Positions 19,235 through 30,823 of a stretch of DNA of 64,000 nucleotides are shown in pieces (positions within the stretch are counted from its first letter, which is position 1; the number at the start of each line of letters is the position of its first letter). Where the stretch lies: contig NC_082405.1 of the NCBI RefSeq assembly GCF_004011695.2, positions 1 to 64,000 of the forward strand, in the 5' to 3' direction. Position numbers and translations under genes: made by a program. This DNA is from Ascochyta rabiei. Its lineage: Eukaryota; Ascomycota; Dothideomycetes; Pleosporales; Didymellaceae. The notes below the pieces were generated by a model. That model was given only the letters and a program-made list of their open reading frames with translations, did no database searches and was not told where the DNA came from.

Positions 19235-22200
19235 ATAGATTAATAGTGAGGTAGGTAGTAAGGTGTCCGTCTATTAGATGGATGGATGCCCCTCTTATAC
19301 CTGGCATCTAAGGGATTGCCGAGGTTATCCCCCCTGTTCACCAGCATTACCGAGGTAGTTACTCTGTGCACCGGCACACTAGCTGTCTTAGAAAGGTTAA
19401 CTACTTGCTTACAGGCAGAGCCTTTATAAGTCTATTAGCTAACATCTTAGTAGATAGGATATAGGTTACTGTTATAGTACCTTTGTTTACCTCTTGTTAC
19501 AGCTAGTAGTTGTAAATGTCCACATGTTGTAGTTTAGTTTAGAGTTATAAGACTTCCTTGTTAATTAATTAGATAGTCTAGGTATTATTATATTAAATAG
19601 TAATTGTTAATTATAAGAGGTGTATACTAAGTCCTAACAATAGTTGTAAGATAAATATAGCTTCTTTAGCTACCTGTGCTAGGGCAAGTAGCTCTACTTT
19701 AGTTGTTAATGTAGTAAATGTGTCTTGTTAACTAGCTCTCTAGGTAATAAGTCCTTTATATAGTTTAATAGTATATCCTTAGAAGCTCTTCCTATTTAGA
19801 GTAATATTAGTAAATAATGTATTACTAGTAACTACTAGGTGCTTGTTGCCTCTAAAGGTAAGGGATAGGTCTTGTGTTCCTTGTAGGTACAATAGCACTT
19901 AATCTGCTGCGTCCTAGTGCTGTTGTCTAGGGTTAGTTAGAAACTGTGCCAGCCTAGATATAGCAAAGGCAATGTTAGGCCTAGTAGTAACCGCAGTAAA
20001 GAGGAGAGATCTAATCTTTCTCTAGTATTTGTTAATTTCTAATGCTGCAGCTTCCCCCTTATTTAGTAGAAGCTTAACGCTTAATATTAGTGTGTTATGT
20101 TGTAGGTCTATCTTATCTGCTAGGGAGCTAATTTTGTTAATGTATAACGCCTGTAAGAGAAGGATCCTTAGGTTATCTTAATCTTAGGTTATCTCCACTC
20201 CTAGGAACCATTACAGATTATTTCCTCCTATAACAGAGTATTTGTTAGTAATATAGCTAAGGGCCTTATCTTCCTTATATTTTCTAGTTAGGTAATAAGC
20301 TATAATAATATCGTCTACATAAAAGAAGATAGTAACTCTATTCTTAAGTAAGCAGTAAGGTTTATAGGGAACAACTGCGAATCTATAGCTTATTAGAGTA
20401 GATGTAAATTCCTTCTACTAGAGGAGTAGAGAGATTCTTAGTCTATATAGTGCCTTGTGTAGCTATAGGACTATGCCTAGTTTCTAATACCTATATAGCA
20501 TCCTTATGTAGACCTCTCTATTAATTAATATATAAACAAAGGCGTTTATAATATTAAACTGCTTAAGTTCTAGGTTATGTACTACTAAAATGGCTATAAG
20601 CATTCTAAAGGGCCTGCTAGCTAGTGTTGCTGCGTAGGTATCTTTAGAAGTAATGTTTTATTGCTAGTTACCTTAGACTACTAGTTGCGCCTTATATTTA
20701 AGTAGGTAGTGGTTCTTATTAAGCTTATACGTGTATACCTACATATAATTAAGTATCTATTATCCTGCCACCTTAGTCTTTGTTAGGGGTACTTTAGACT
20801 ATAACTTTATGTTCTAATAGCTGCTAAGGTGTTCTTGCTTAGCTTCTTTAAACTATTTGTGAAGCAGGTGGTCCTCTAGGTTTAATTGTGCTGTTAGCCC
20901 TAGTAGGGGTTAGCTTTAATAAGGCTTAAGCCCTTTTATTAATATTTGTTTTAATCTAGCCTTGTTAATATTATTGCTTTAGTATATGCCTATGTATCTG
21001 CCTTATGGACTGGCTATAAATACAGCTTTCTATAAGATAGTTTGTAAAGTTCCTTAAGATTGCGCTAGCGTTAATTCTAACTAATTAGCAGTTAACTAGT
21101 GCTACCTGCCAACTCCTGATTATCTGTTACCTCTTGCTAAACTAGGAAAACAATAACATATTTATTAACAGCATAACTAGTAGCAGAGTTAGAGGGGGAG
21201 TTAGACATATATGTCTAGCTTTCTGTCTATTATTATATCCTAGTTAATCTTCTGTACTATCTAAGTGTGTAATAGTGTTGTCCTTATAGAATAACTAGAT
21301 TTTAGCCCAATCTTAGGGTAGAGGCTAAAGCTCTACGCTTCTTGTCTATATTGCTATCTTTTTAAGAGTGCTGTGCATAAGGTTGTCTATTAGGTCCTAA
21401 GTCTAGCTACTAAAGACAGTATCCTTATTAAAGATTACGTCTCTTATGCTAATAACTTTTACTAAGGTTAGAATCTATATCTAATATATATTTAAGGATT
21501 AGTATCCTACTAGGTATCCTACCTATGCTCTTAGGTCTAGTTGCTAGAGTTATAATTTTTCCTTAAAGGGTGTTACTTATAAGAGTAAAGGCTTTATATC
21601 TATATACTTTTAGATATACCTAGTTTAATTTCCTACTTTATATATTTAGGCTAGCTAGTTAAGCTATATAGGTAAAGAATATATCATAGGGTGTTTTCTA
21701 GTTATTTAATAACTTTAGTGTTTAGTTGTGTAGGTACACTACTGCCCTTATAATCTCTAGCTATATTTCCTATAGTAGGTTTGCGTCTAATCTTATAGTG
21801 CGTGCCTTATCTTTTATTACACCCTCTAAGCGTTTAGCACCTCTGTTCTGTGCTTAGGTGTTTAGTGTAGAAGGCTTAAGCCTAATTAATTGTGCAGCGC
21901 ACTATCTTAATACTTCTAGTTTTATTATAGTAATTTTACTATCACACTTAATTACCTTAACCTAGATCTTGTATTATTTTAACGGGAATTGTGTAAGAGT
22001 GTCTAGGAAGTAGATAATTGTCTTTTCTAGTTAATTATCTTTAAAATAGAAGTCCTAGAAGAAGCAAGATTGCCTGTTAACAGTAAGTAATTAGCACTTT
22101 TCCTTAGTAAAGCTTCCTTCTTTATATAAGTAGAAGTTAATTACTATACGTTCTCCTAGTCCTTTATTGCTTATTTGTAGTATTTAACTAATTTACCTCT

Positions 22201-24000
22201 TAGTCTTAGCCTGTCTGTAAGTATCACATTAGACTGTAGTAATACCCCTAACTCTTACCCCCTAAGATTGTTAGATAAGGTGTTTAATAGTAGTAGCTCT
22301 AGGGTGCCTTATTTGCTTGTGCTATAGCAGAGCAGTAGCAGTCTTAGGTGTTTAGCTTTGTGTTAATTGTATTGCAAATACTGTCTGTAGTTGTTCCTTA
22401 AGTACCTATTATCTATGTTATTTATCTAAGGATATAATAGCTGTGTTGTCTACTTATCTAAGCTAAGTTAGATCTCCTTTTATGTCCTACTAGATACCCT
22501 GTTAACGTAGTTGTTAGAATAAGACAAGGTTGTAAAGTATGTCTAGGCACTATGCTACGTTGTGTAGTATATAAGTAGTTAGTTAGCATATGTTTAATAG
22601 ATAGAGATAGACAGTGCTATATCCCTATATTTAAACCTAGGAGTTTCCTGCCTATAGGTAGTTGTTTAATATAGGTAGAGTAAGGTCTTATATCTAGTCC
22701 TTATTGTTTGTAATATAGACAGTTAATCCTAAGTTAAGAATAAAGGAGTTCCTAAGAGGGTAGCTTAGTAGCTCTATATTGTATAATTCTTTAACTAGAC
22801 TTATATTAATTATTAATATCTTCTATCTCTGTAGTTATCTTAGAGGTACCTCTAGTATTTAGGATGTCTTAATAGCTAGTGTCTTAGTGTAAGCTTGTTT
22901 TGCAGATCTAACCTAATCTTAAAGGTTAGCATTTTATTCTATTCTAAATTATACTATTTTAGCAATTCTATTATATAGGGTAAACTATTCTAGTGCTTTA
23001 TCTTTATAGACGTAGTAGCAATCTTCTAGTCTATAGCGTTGTCTACAAGCAGGGCATTTTACTCCTCTAGCTGCTGCTGTATCCCCTCTTAGGGACTGCT
23101 TAGATATAGTTATTTAACTAATATTCCGTTTTTAACAAGGTCTTCCCTAACTCCTCTGTGTAGTAGGAGTAGATAATACGTCTTTAACAACATAAGAGGC
23201 GTCCCTGTTAGTGTCTAGGGTGGATTTACTACTAGCAGTAAGAGTTAAGTTATTCCCTACAGCAGAGGCGCCCCTTTACTATCTCCTTTTAGGGTAGTAC
23301 TTACTTATATGCTCTTAGAAGCGTTTTATTATTTCTTTATAAGTTATATTTTATTCTTATCTACTATAGTTCTAGAATATTGTTACCTAAGTTAGCGATA
23401 CTTTTATTACTAAATTTAAGAAGTCTTAGACAGTGTCTTGTATATTATATATTTTAGTAACACCCTCTATTTTAGCGTTAGTTGCAGCATAATTATACTT
23501 AAGGAGCTAGGTATCCTAGCTTCTAGGGTGTCTTATTAGTTTAAGGGCTGCTAGGTATTAGTAGCGTACGCATAATTATTTTTCTTTAGCATTAATGCTA
23601 ACGGTGTGTTTAAGGCTAATAAGCTATATTTAAATTAGTTAACCTAGTTAGCAGTAGTTCTTTATAAGGTAAGGTAATACTAAGCTTTAGATAAATATTA
23701 CTACCTTATCTAGGTAAATTTGTTCCTTATGGTAGTTTCTATCTGCTATCTTATAGGATTTAAGGCGGCTCTTCTAATAGTTATTATCTTCCTTCTATAC
23801 CTTTAGGCTGTTAGCTAATAGTTTAGATAGGATTTTAGGAAGCTAAGGGTTTCCTTGTTTATTATTGCTAAGGGCTAGCCTCCTCTTATAGTTAGTAAGG
23901 TCTAGGGCGTTAAGTACTTGTAGCTTAGTCCTTAGAGGGATAGTCTAATTTAGGTCTATCTTCTCCTATACGTCTAGAGAGGCACAGTAGGTCTACAGTT
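19100..24000 (-). pseudogene. Copia polyprotein remnant
   Basis: The minus-strand translation, read through stops, gives the reverse transcriptase box FFYVDDIII (YVDD at 20310-20321) and an RNase H segment, TKVELLALAQVAKEAIF, near 19650-19720. This is the Copia order, with RT upstream of RNase H and integrase expected to the right (about 21500-23000), where I could not place motifs with confidence. Stops and frame breaks occur throughout. It would have encoded Gag, protease, integrase, RT and RNase H as one polyprotein. Confidence 0.7.
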
Positions 24001-24113
24001 AATATAACTAAGGTATGTAGGTTACGTAATCTATAAGAATTATTATTAAATTGCGCATTATTAATAGCAACATATTAAAAGGGTATTTTGGTAGTGTTAG
24101 TAAGACTCTTAAT

Positions 24114-24275
24114 TGTTAGATAATATGCTTAATGTGCAAAGATAATAATAAAGGTAATTAATTTATAATTATCTGTCTTAATGGCTGATTTTATGTGTGT
24201 GTGCCGCTAGCCTCTAAGTTAACCAAGGTTAACCCTAACCCCCTAACTTGGTTCGGTAAGGTCGGTTATCTAACA
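24114..24275 (-). repeat. Copia 5' LTR
   Basis: 162 bp, same length and ends as the left LTR, followed by AGTAT. It keeps more CpA/TpG words than the left LTR. Confidence 0.92.
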
Positions 24276-24280
24276 AGTAT

Positions 24281-26430
24281 AGGTCTAAACCTCCTTAAAC
24301 TAGTGTATGTGCTTAGTCTGCGTCTTAATAGCTATCTCTGCAGTAGACGCGAACTGTTAAAAGTAGGCGTTAAACTAGTTATTACTGTAACAGCTAGACA
24401 AAGGCATAGTAGGCAGCGTAATCTGCGTACTAGGCTTAGGGGAAGAACAGGCAACATAAGAAGAAGTTAGCTGCTTAGCTAGTAAGGGGTTAGTGTAGGC
24501 TAGGTTAAGGGTAGACTTATAGGCTAAGTAGAGCTTATAGTAGGCACTAAAATAGTGTACAGCAGATTAGTAAAACACCTCTTATAGTAATAGGCAGGAC
24601 ACTTACAGATAAAGGTAGGCTACCTACCCTAGTTAGCCTTGTTGCTATTAACACCCTAGGTTCTAGCTATATTATTATGGGCGTTACTACCCTACACAGA
24701 TACCTTAACAACAGTTAGCTATAGAGATAGACCTAGAATAAAGCTGTATACCTAGATATACCCCTTTAAGTTACACTAGGTATAGTAGAGCTCTATATTA
24801 GCAGTAAAAAGACTGTTATCTTAATAATAAACGCGTTAGCGCTTAGCGCAGGTACAGCAGGTCTTACTAGTACTAGGGAGGCAGTTAGCTATAGATAGAA
24901 TTAGCTAGTAGTAGGCCTATAACAGATATAAGACACTTACTAGGCTAGCTAGTAAGGATAGTAAGCTAGCGGCAGAGGTAATATAGGACGGCGCAGGTAG
25001 AGATAGGGACTAAATCCTTGTCCTTAGAGTTACCCTTAACCTTATAGTTACTAATACAGCAACAGCAGGCTTTCTATAGATATAGTTAGATTCTGTATTT
25101 AAAAACTTAGATAACTGTAATAAAAATACTAGGGGAACGTTGTAGGCATATAGAAGGGGACAAGGCAGGCTACAACTACCTCTACTAGGGGGACTACTAG
25201 TCCTATAACTAGTAGCCTGGTAACTAGAGCTAGGCGTAACAACAGACATATTATTTAAACTAGACAGGTAGGTACAAAAAGACAGGTAGGTATAACACAG
25301 GTAGGTTAGGTAAGAGTATAGAGTAGTACAGCGTCTAATAAGGAAAGGTGTGCTAGGTAAAATAAAAATAACCTAGGTGCGTATAGGGACTACCCTAGGT
25401 AAACTATAAACTAGACTAATAGCTAACCTACTAAGAGGCAGACCCTTACACAACTATAACCAGCTCTAGAGTTTACCTACTACTAGCGCCCTACTAGTCT
25501 ACGTAAAATGTAGAAAGGACCTAGCAAAATATATTTAGCTAGGGAGAGATAGGGAAAGGAGGTATGTTATAGGCTTAGACCTTGTCTAAGCCTTAAGCAA
25601 GACAGGACAGTTACGTGCCCTACAGACATATTAGAAGGACACGCAACAGGTTACCTCCTTAAGAGATACAATACTATATTAACCCTTATTGCATCCTACC
25701 TTAAGGCTAGTCTATAACAAGATAGTACGTTATTATCTGCTTATAGCAATAAAGACTGGGTTAAAATAGAGACGTTGTTGCAGAGGGTTGCTAAAGATAA
25801 GAGGAGTAAGGAGGTGAAAAAGATGAGACAATTAATCCACTACATCTTAGTTAAGGCCTTACTCCTCTAACATAAGGCAGATAGCCTTAAAAAGATTATA
25901 AAAAAGTAGAAGAAGCATAAAAAGAAAAACAAAGCCTTAGATTTGCAGTAGCAAAAGGAGTACTACAGTAGTGCTGTTTTCTAGTTACTAAGGAAGATTA
26001 AAGAAGTACGCTTCTGTAAAAGGATAAGAAAGTAAGAAGAAAAGGAGGAAGCACTTAGAAAAGCAACTAATAAGGATTTAGCAGCTGCTAAGAAGCTAGT
26101 TAAGGAGAAGGAGAAGGAAGAGAAGTGTGTAGTAAGAGAGGTAGCTAAGAAAAGGCATAAGAAGGAGAAGGCTAATACAGCAGATTAGAAGGCGAAACAG
26201 AAGGCTAAAAAGCAGTATTAATAATAAGAGCGTAACACTAAAAAAGCTATATAACTACCTTAAAAGGGTAAAAAGAAAGCTTTATAAGTAACCTAGCTAA
26301 AAAAGTATTAAAAATGTGCTTCTAGGGATAATGTTAGTAGACGTGGTCCCCTATCGCTGCCTCTAGCTGCCTTAACTATTACTACCTGCTGTAGCCGTAA
26401 CATTAACCTTCTAACAAAATTTAGATAGTA
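24281..26430. other. RIP-degraded repetitive DNA with a Lys/Glu-rich remnant
   Basis: A plus-strand remnant near 25980-26230 encodes a strongly charged helical segment (KDLAAAKKLVKEKEKEEK). Such tails occur at the ends of some transposases, but no catalytic motif was found. The family stays unassigned. Frames in the 24195-24470 and 25010-25249 areas are not supported. Confidence 0.4.
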
Positions 26431-26432
26431 TA

Positions 26433-28294
26433 ACGTACTCCACAAGCGAGCTGCCCATCCAAGCGAGCTGCCCACTTTTGCCAAGACCACACCAACACTA
26501 CAACTACTTCGCGATACTATAGTACACAGCAGCAATATACTGTACTAAATAGTAAGCTGTACTAGTCTATAGTACTCTGCGCATCTTTACTACATGTTTG
26601 CGCGTTGTGCCCTGTCTTGCTACATGTGCCACAGCGCCTTAAAGACTGAGTGCTCCCATTAACGCGTGACCTCTTCTTTGCCTTCTTCCCATCACTACGG
26701 GCCTTAAACTCCTTTAGAGTAGTTAGCCGCACTCCCTCACTAAACGTTAGTGTCCCTTTACGCTAGATTTGCTTTCTTTTGTGTAATTTACAACGTGTAG
26801 CAGCCTCGTTAGCTGCCTGTAGGTCAGCGACCTGGTTGCGCACTAAAACCAGTGAATGCGCCATTAGCTCTGCGCCTTTGGTGAGCTGATTAAGGGCGTC
26901 AACTATGGGCGTTGGTGAGCTATTAGCGTGTCTCTGAATCCTCTCTCAAATCAGATTTAATTGAGACCCAAATTCTAGGGTGTTGCTTAGTGTTTTAGAC
27001 TCCTATGTGCTGTTGTCTATAGTAGGTAGTGTTAGTGTGCGCAGGCGTACTTCAAGCTTTAATATTACAGCCTCTGGGTTAAATAGGACTAGACCAGCGC
27101 CTCTAAATCCTCCCTGTATGTTGCTATTAGTAATTAAAGCATTAAAAGCAGCTTTAAAGCACGGCAAGAACTCAAGTTTAGTGATACGCGTGATCTTGCT
27201 GCGCATCAGCCGCTCAGCTTGGCGGCCATAGGCCTTCTTTAATAGGGAGAAACAACCCACGTTAAGTGGCTGCAGCAGGTGCAACGAGTGTGGAGGCATG
27301 CACAGAGTGATAATCTTGTGCTCCTTACAGTACTGGTAGAATTTAACCAAGTTGTGGCTCTTGTGGCCGTCCAGAATAAGCAGCTGGTAGCTACTAACAG
27401 TGCGCGCCTTTGTGTGCTTATTAAAGTGCTTCAACCACTTAACTCTAAGCTTATTATTAGTCCAGCCATTATTAGAGATATTAAGAACCTAGTTATTAGG
27501 TATACTGGGCTCCTTGTACCAGGCTGAGAGGTAGTGCTTGCCAGAGAAGATGATGAAGGGTGGGATAGACCAGCCCTTTGCATTAATGCCCTGGATGATA
27601 CTTGTCCACTCACGGTCGCCCTGCTGCACTGTCTTTGGTCTCCCTCAACGCTTAGAGCCTGTAACAACAGCTCCTGTTGATATAGTGCCTATTATAAAGC
27701 CAGATTTGTTAAAGTTATAGGTGTCTTTATCCAGGATACCATACTTAGCTTTGGTATTCTCTATAAGCTGGAACTAGTCGCCAATCACCTTAGGATCCTT
27801 ACAAAGCGCTCTCTTGTAGTCGTACTTGCGATTAAACTTGACTTTAAGCTCTGGCCGACGTTTAACGAAGTTGGCAGCCTAGTTCTTGCTAACAGGGGTC
27901 TAATAGCGCTCAGTAAGCAGAGAATTGGCTATATCCTCTACATTAGCAAGCTAGGGCAAGTATCCTTGCTTGTCTAGCTTTAGTACATGCTGGACAATCA
28001 CCTCCTCTTTAGTGCTAGTCATCCTTATCATGTTAGGCTTGCAATCGCGTTAAGAGAGCGTTCCTGCGCGTTAAGTGTCTAGTGTTCTTTTAGGAACTTT
28101 GTAGATTGCTACTGCGCGTCGCACGCTTAGCGTTGCGTCTTACTTAATTGCCTAAAGAGCAAGCTGTATATCAGTTTCATTAAAAGGCTTTAGTAGGTTG
28201 CTGCGTTGAGGCATTATGAGTTGAGTGAAGTTTGGTGTGGTCTTGGCAAAAGTGGGCAGCTCGCTTGGGTGGGCAGCTCGCTTGTGGAGTACGT
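26433..28294 (-). mobile_element. Fot1/pogo-like DNA transposon A
   Basis: 1862 bp, flanked by TA (26431-26432 and 28295-28296). The ~62-bp inverted ends start ACGTACTCCACAAGCGAG and contain two direct subrepeats of AAGCGAGCTGCCCA, then a CTTTTGCCAAGACCACACC word. The transposase is on the minus strand. Confidence 0.93.
26562..28214 (-). pseudogene. Fot1-like transposase (element A)
   Basis: The frame from ATG 28214 to TAG 26562 is 550 codons long with no frameshift, broken only by nonsense codons (mostly TAG). Order: N-terminal helix-turn-helix (psq type, MPQRSNLLKPFNETD), CENP-B-type HTH (TKEEVIVQHVLKL), and a DDE core. In the core the first block reads YNFNKSGF, the second LILDGHKSH and the third LLQPLNVGCF. 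A Lys/Arg-rich tail and a C-terminal CxxCx4HNxxxxC zinc knuckle (CGTCSKTGHNAQTC) follow. The first catalytic Asp is Asn here but Asp in element B. The longest open piece is 27003-27434. The protein would cut and paste the element at TA sites; this copy is dead. Confidence 0.9.
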
Positions 28295-28296
28295 TA

Positions 28297-28659
28297 TCTT
28301 TTTTTTAAGTAATTAATTACTGCTATACTACAAAAACTTATAATAACAGCTATTGTGGGTGGCTCTACAACCTCAAGGCCCAAAGTAGAACCGAGAGCAG
28401 GCCGAACCGTGGGGAAAACACGAGTAGGGCCCTAAACGTGAGTGTCGCTTGGAGGTAGGCGTACCTACATAACCGCCTGAGACCTGTGGACGTCCGCAGG
28501 ACCTAATTATTGGACACCATACAGAAATCATAAGTGCACGTGGCTGCGCGACAAGCACAGCAAGAGCCTGGGCATGCTCCTCCCCCTGAGATGCGTCCAC
28601 AAGAAACATTCGCACTTAGGTGATACTTGTATACAAATAGCTACGATAACTCGACACTT
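28297..28659. other. Unique spacer downstream of the kinase gene
   Basis: Normal composition, no RIP look. An 80-codon frame on the minus strand (28373-28615) has no support. This probably holds the 3' end of the kinase transcript. Confidence 0.4.
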
Positions 28660-30093
28660 CTACTCTATGTACTCACGGTTAAACCAGGGAAGAGCAAGCA
28701 GTTGAGCAGCTGACAGGCGATCTTTGGGATCGTACTTTAGGGCGGACCTTATCACTGCAAGGAGTCCAGCACTTTCATTATATGTCATCTTTTTCGGCTT
28801 TCTCCTCTGAAATCTTTGCTCGAGCGTATCGCCAACCAAGATGTCACTGGGTATCTCTGACTCTCCCACATCTGACCGAATTTGTTCTCCATCCTTATTG
28901 AAATATCTCTTCCCGCGAGGCCATCTCTCGAACATCGCTGGAGGTAATGGTCCGAGGGCGTGAATCATTTGGAGGAGATGATCGTCGTTGTTTTCCTGGA
29001 GGGCTTGGTCGTTACGATCTGCTCCCGGAAGGAAATCGCCATCACCCTCCTGGGGGAGATTGTTATCATTGCTCGTTCCGTGCAGATGGTCGGTATTGGT
29101 GCGCGCCAGGTTGAATGGTGGCATGACAAACAGAGGTGCCCTAGTGAAGAGCTCGAACAGAAGGCAGCCAAAGCTCCAGATGTCAATCCGGTGATCGAAA
29201 CTGGACTGGAGTACGACCTCGGGGGCGCGCAGCCCGATTGCGATGACTGGTGTCGCAGGAGGGTCATTGGAGAAGAACGCTGCTTGATATCAGGGCTGTT
29301 GACTCGAGACTCGACAAGTAGTACGTACCGGCACCAAGGTCAGAGAGCTTCAGCTCAACAGGAACTTCACGATCCCAGAACTCCGTAAGCGGCCGGTTCT
29401 CATAGATGCGCTCAGGAATTTGTGGATTGCCTTTGACCCCCGTAGACCAGCATTTGCCTCCAGAGGAAGGTTGTTGGATTGGGATGGTAAGGGACAGAAG
29501 CAGGTTTCCTGGATTTGAATCACTGTGCGCAATTCCCAAGTCGTGAAGGCATTTCAGTGCCGTTAGTAGCTGCTTGCATATCGATTTGGCCTGCCAAGCA
29601 TGGATTGGATTATAGTCAGGATCGTAACATGCCGCGACAGCGGGCCCCATGGGCTCGAAGACCAAGCACTCATGCTCACCGTTCGGACCATCGTGCTTGA
29701 AGCTATCCAGAAGTGTAACGATGTGGCCTCGTGCAGTGGCGTTGGCACGTATGATCCGGTTAATCTGTACTTCTTTGGACGTACTGGACGCGTCGGAGCT
29801 CAAGATTTTGATTGCGACGTACCGAGGATCACTTTTTGGTACCAGGTTAGCAAGTAGACGATACAGGCGCTGGAGGTGTGGTACCTAGTGCACTCCGCGA
29901 GCCACACAGTTGAGAACGACCCGTGGCCCAGCTTGCGAACGATCTTGTACTGGTAGCGATCCGCTTGAAATATGTCGCCGATTTTCACGGGATGAAGTTT
30001 TCCACGCCGATACGACTCAACTCGCTCGGGGTATACCAGCCACCCCGGAAGCTTGTCACCAAAGGTCCACGACTCTCCACCTTCATAACCCAT
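28660..30093 (-). CDS. SRPK-like serine/threonine protein kinase, three exons
   Basis: Exons 30093-29885, 29831-29329 and 29279-28660 give 443 residues. Intron 1 (29832-29884, 53 bp) has GTACCA, a TGCTAAC branch site and AG. Intron 2 (29280-29328, 49 bp) has GTACGT and CAG. Phases join exactly. Motifs: Gly loop KLGHGSFSTVW (about 54-64), Lys of YVAIKIL (78), catalytic loop HSDSNPGN (172-179), DLG (234-236), and APE in LRAPEVVLQ. A charged insert follows PLFVMPPFNL, and a normal C-lobe end, YDPKDRLSAAQLLALPWF, closes the protein. HSD for HRD and DLG for DFG are seen in fungal SRPK-like kinases. It would phosphorylate proteins on Ser/Thr; substrate unknown. No stops and no RIP signs, unlike the Fot1 elements on both sides. 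The upstream start is not certain. Confidence 0.85.
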
Positions 30094-30823
30094 TGGCCAA
30101 AGCTGAGGTCCGGACGGACAGATTGGTCTGGGAGACGTCGGTCAAAGTATCGATTCTTTGGGAGGCAGCTGATCCGCCAAGTATCCAGGGTCGAGCTCGG
30201 CCAGGTGCCGTTTGCTGCTTAACAACAAGAAAATCAGGCGCGAGGGTACTTAGACAGCCTGATTACAAAAGGCCTAGATGCCCAAACATCGTGAGGAGTG
30301 CGAATCCAGTCGATTAGCAGGTGCTCAGGTGATGGAAGGCACTTGAACAAGGAGCTTAAGGTAACTGCGGAATGCAAATCCAAGATAAGATGCGGTAGGC
30401 AAAGTGGTCGGGCTGAAATAAGCGCCGAATCTGAAACGAGCTCCGACCCCGCACTAGCAAGTGCCTGTGTCTCATGCGTCGCCAATCAAAATGCACCAGT
30501 TGACCGCCAATCTCGTTGTCCAAGCAAACTGCGACGGGTCATTTCTTACGATTCGCCCACAATATGCGAAATCGCAGCAGATCCGCCCGCATAACAGCGC
30601 CATACATCAGGTTCACACACAAAGCAAAATTTCAACATAGGACCCTGCACACCAAAAAAACATCAGAATCTATCTTAACCCAGCGAGGATATACTATCCT
30701 AAGCTTCCTAGAGCCTCTAGGCGTCTGGTTGCTGCACGCTGCCTAGTTATCTAACCTGTTCTGTTATAAAAAAATTCGGATTTGCAGAGCACAGACTACC
30801 CCTACAACAACAATCTTATCTTA
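30094..30823. other. Unique region upstream of the kinase, no gene recognised
   Basis: Normal composition up to about 30640, then AT-rich towards element B. It probably contains the kinase promoter. Short frames on both strands lack any recognisable motif. Confidence 0.4.

Larger units (their letters stand above)
18856..24275 (-). mobile_element. Ty1/Copia LTR retrotransposon, complete but RIP-degraded
   Basis: Two 162-bp direct repeats (18856-19017 and 24114-24275) begin TGTTAGATAA and end TTATCTAACA. They are flanked by the same 5-bp target duplication, AGTAT (18851-18855 and 24276-24280). Coding is on the minus strand. A purine-rich tract on that strand abuts the left LTR, which is therefore the 3' LTR. 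The LTRs differ at roughly ten positions, mostly G/A or C/T. It landed in older repetitive DNA right of the Gypsy remnant. Confidence 0.93.

Noticed and set aside
24195..24470. 91-codon plus-strand frame covering the Copia LTR end
   Set aside because: It begins inside the LTR and crosses the insertion junction; no homology is visible.
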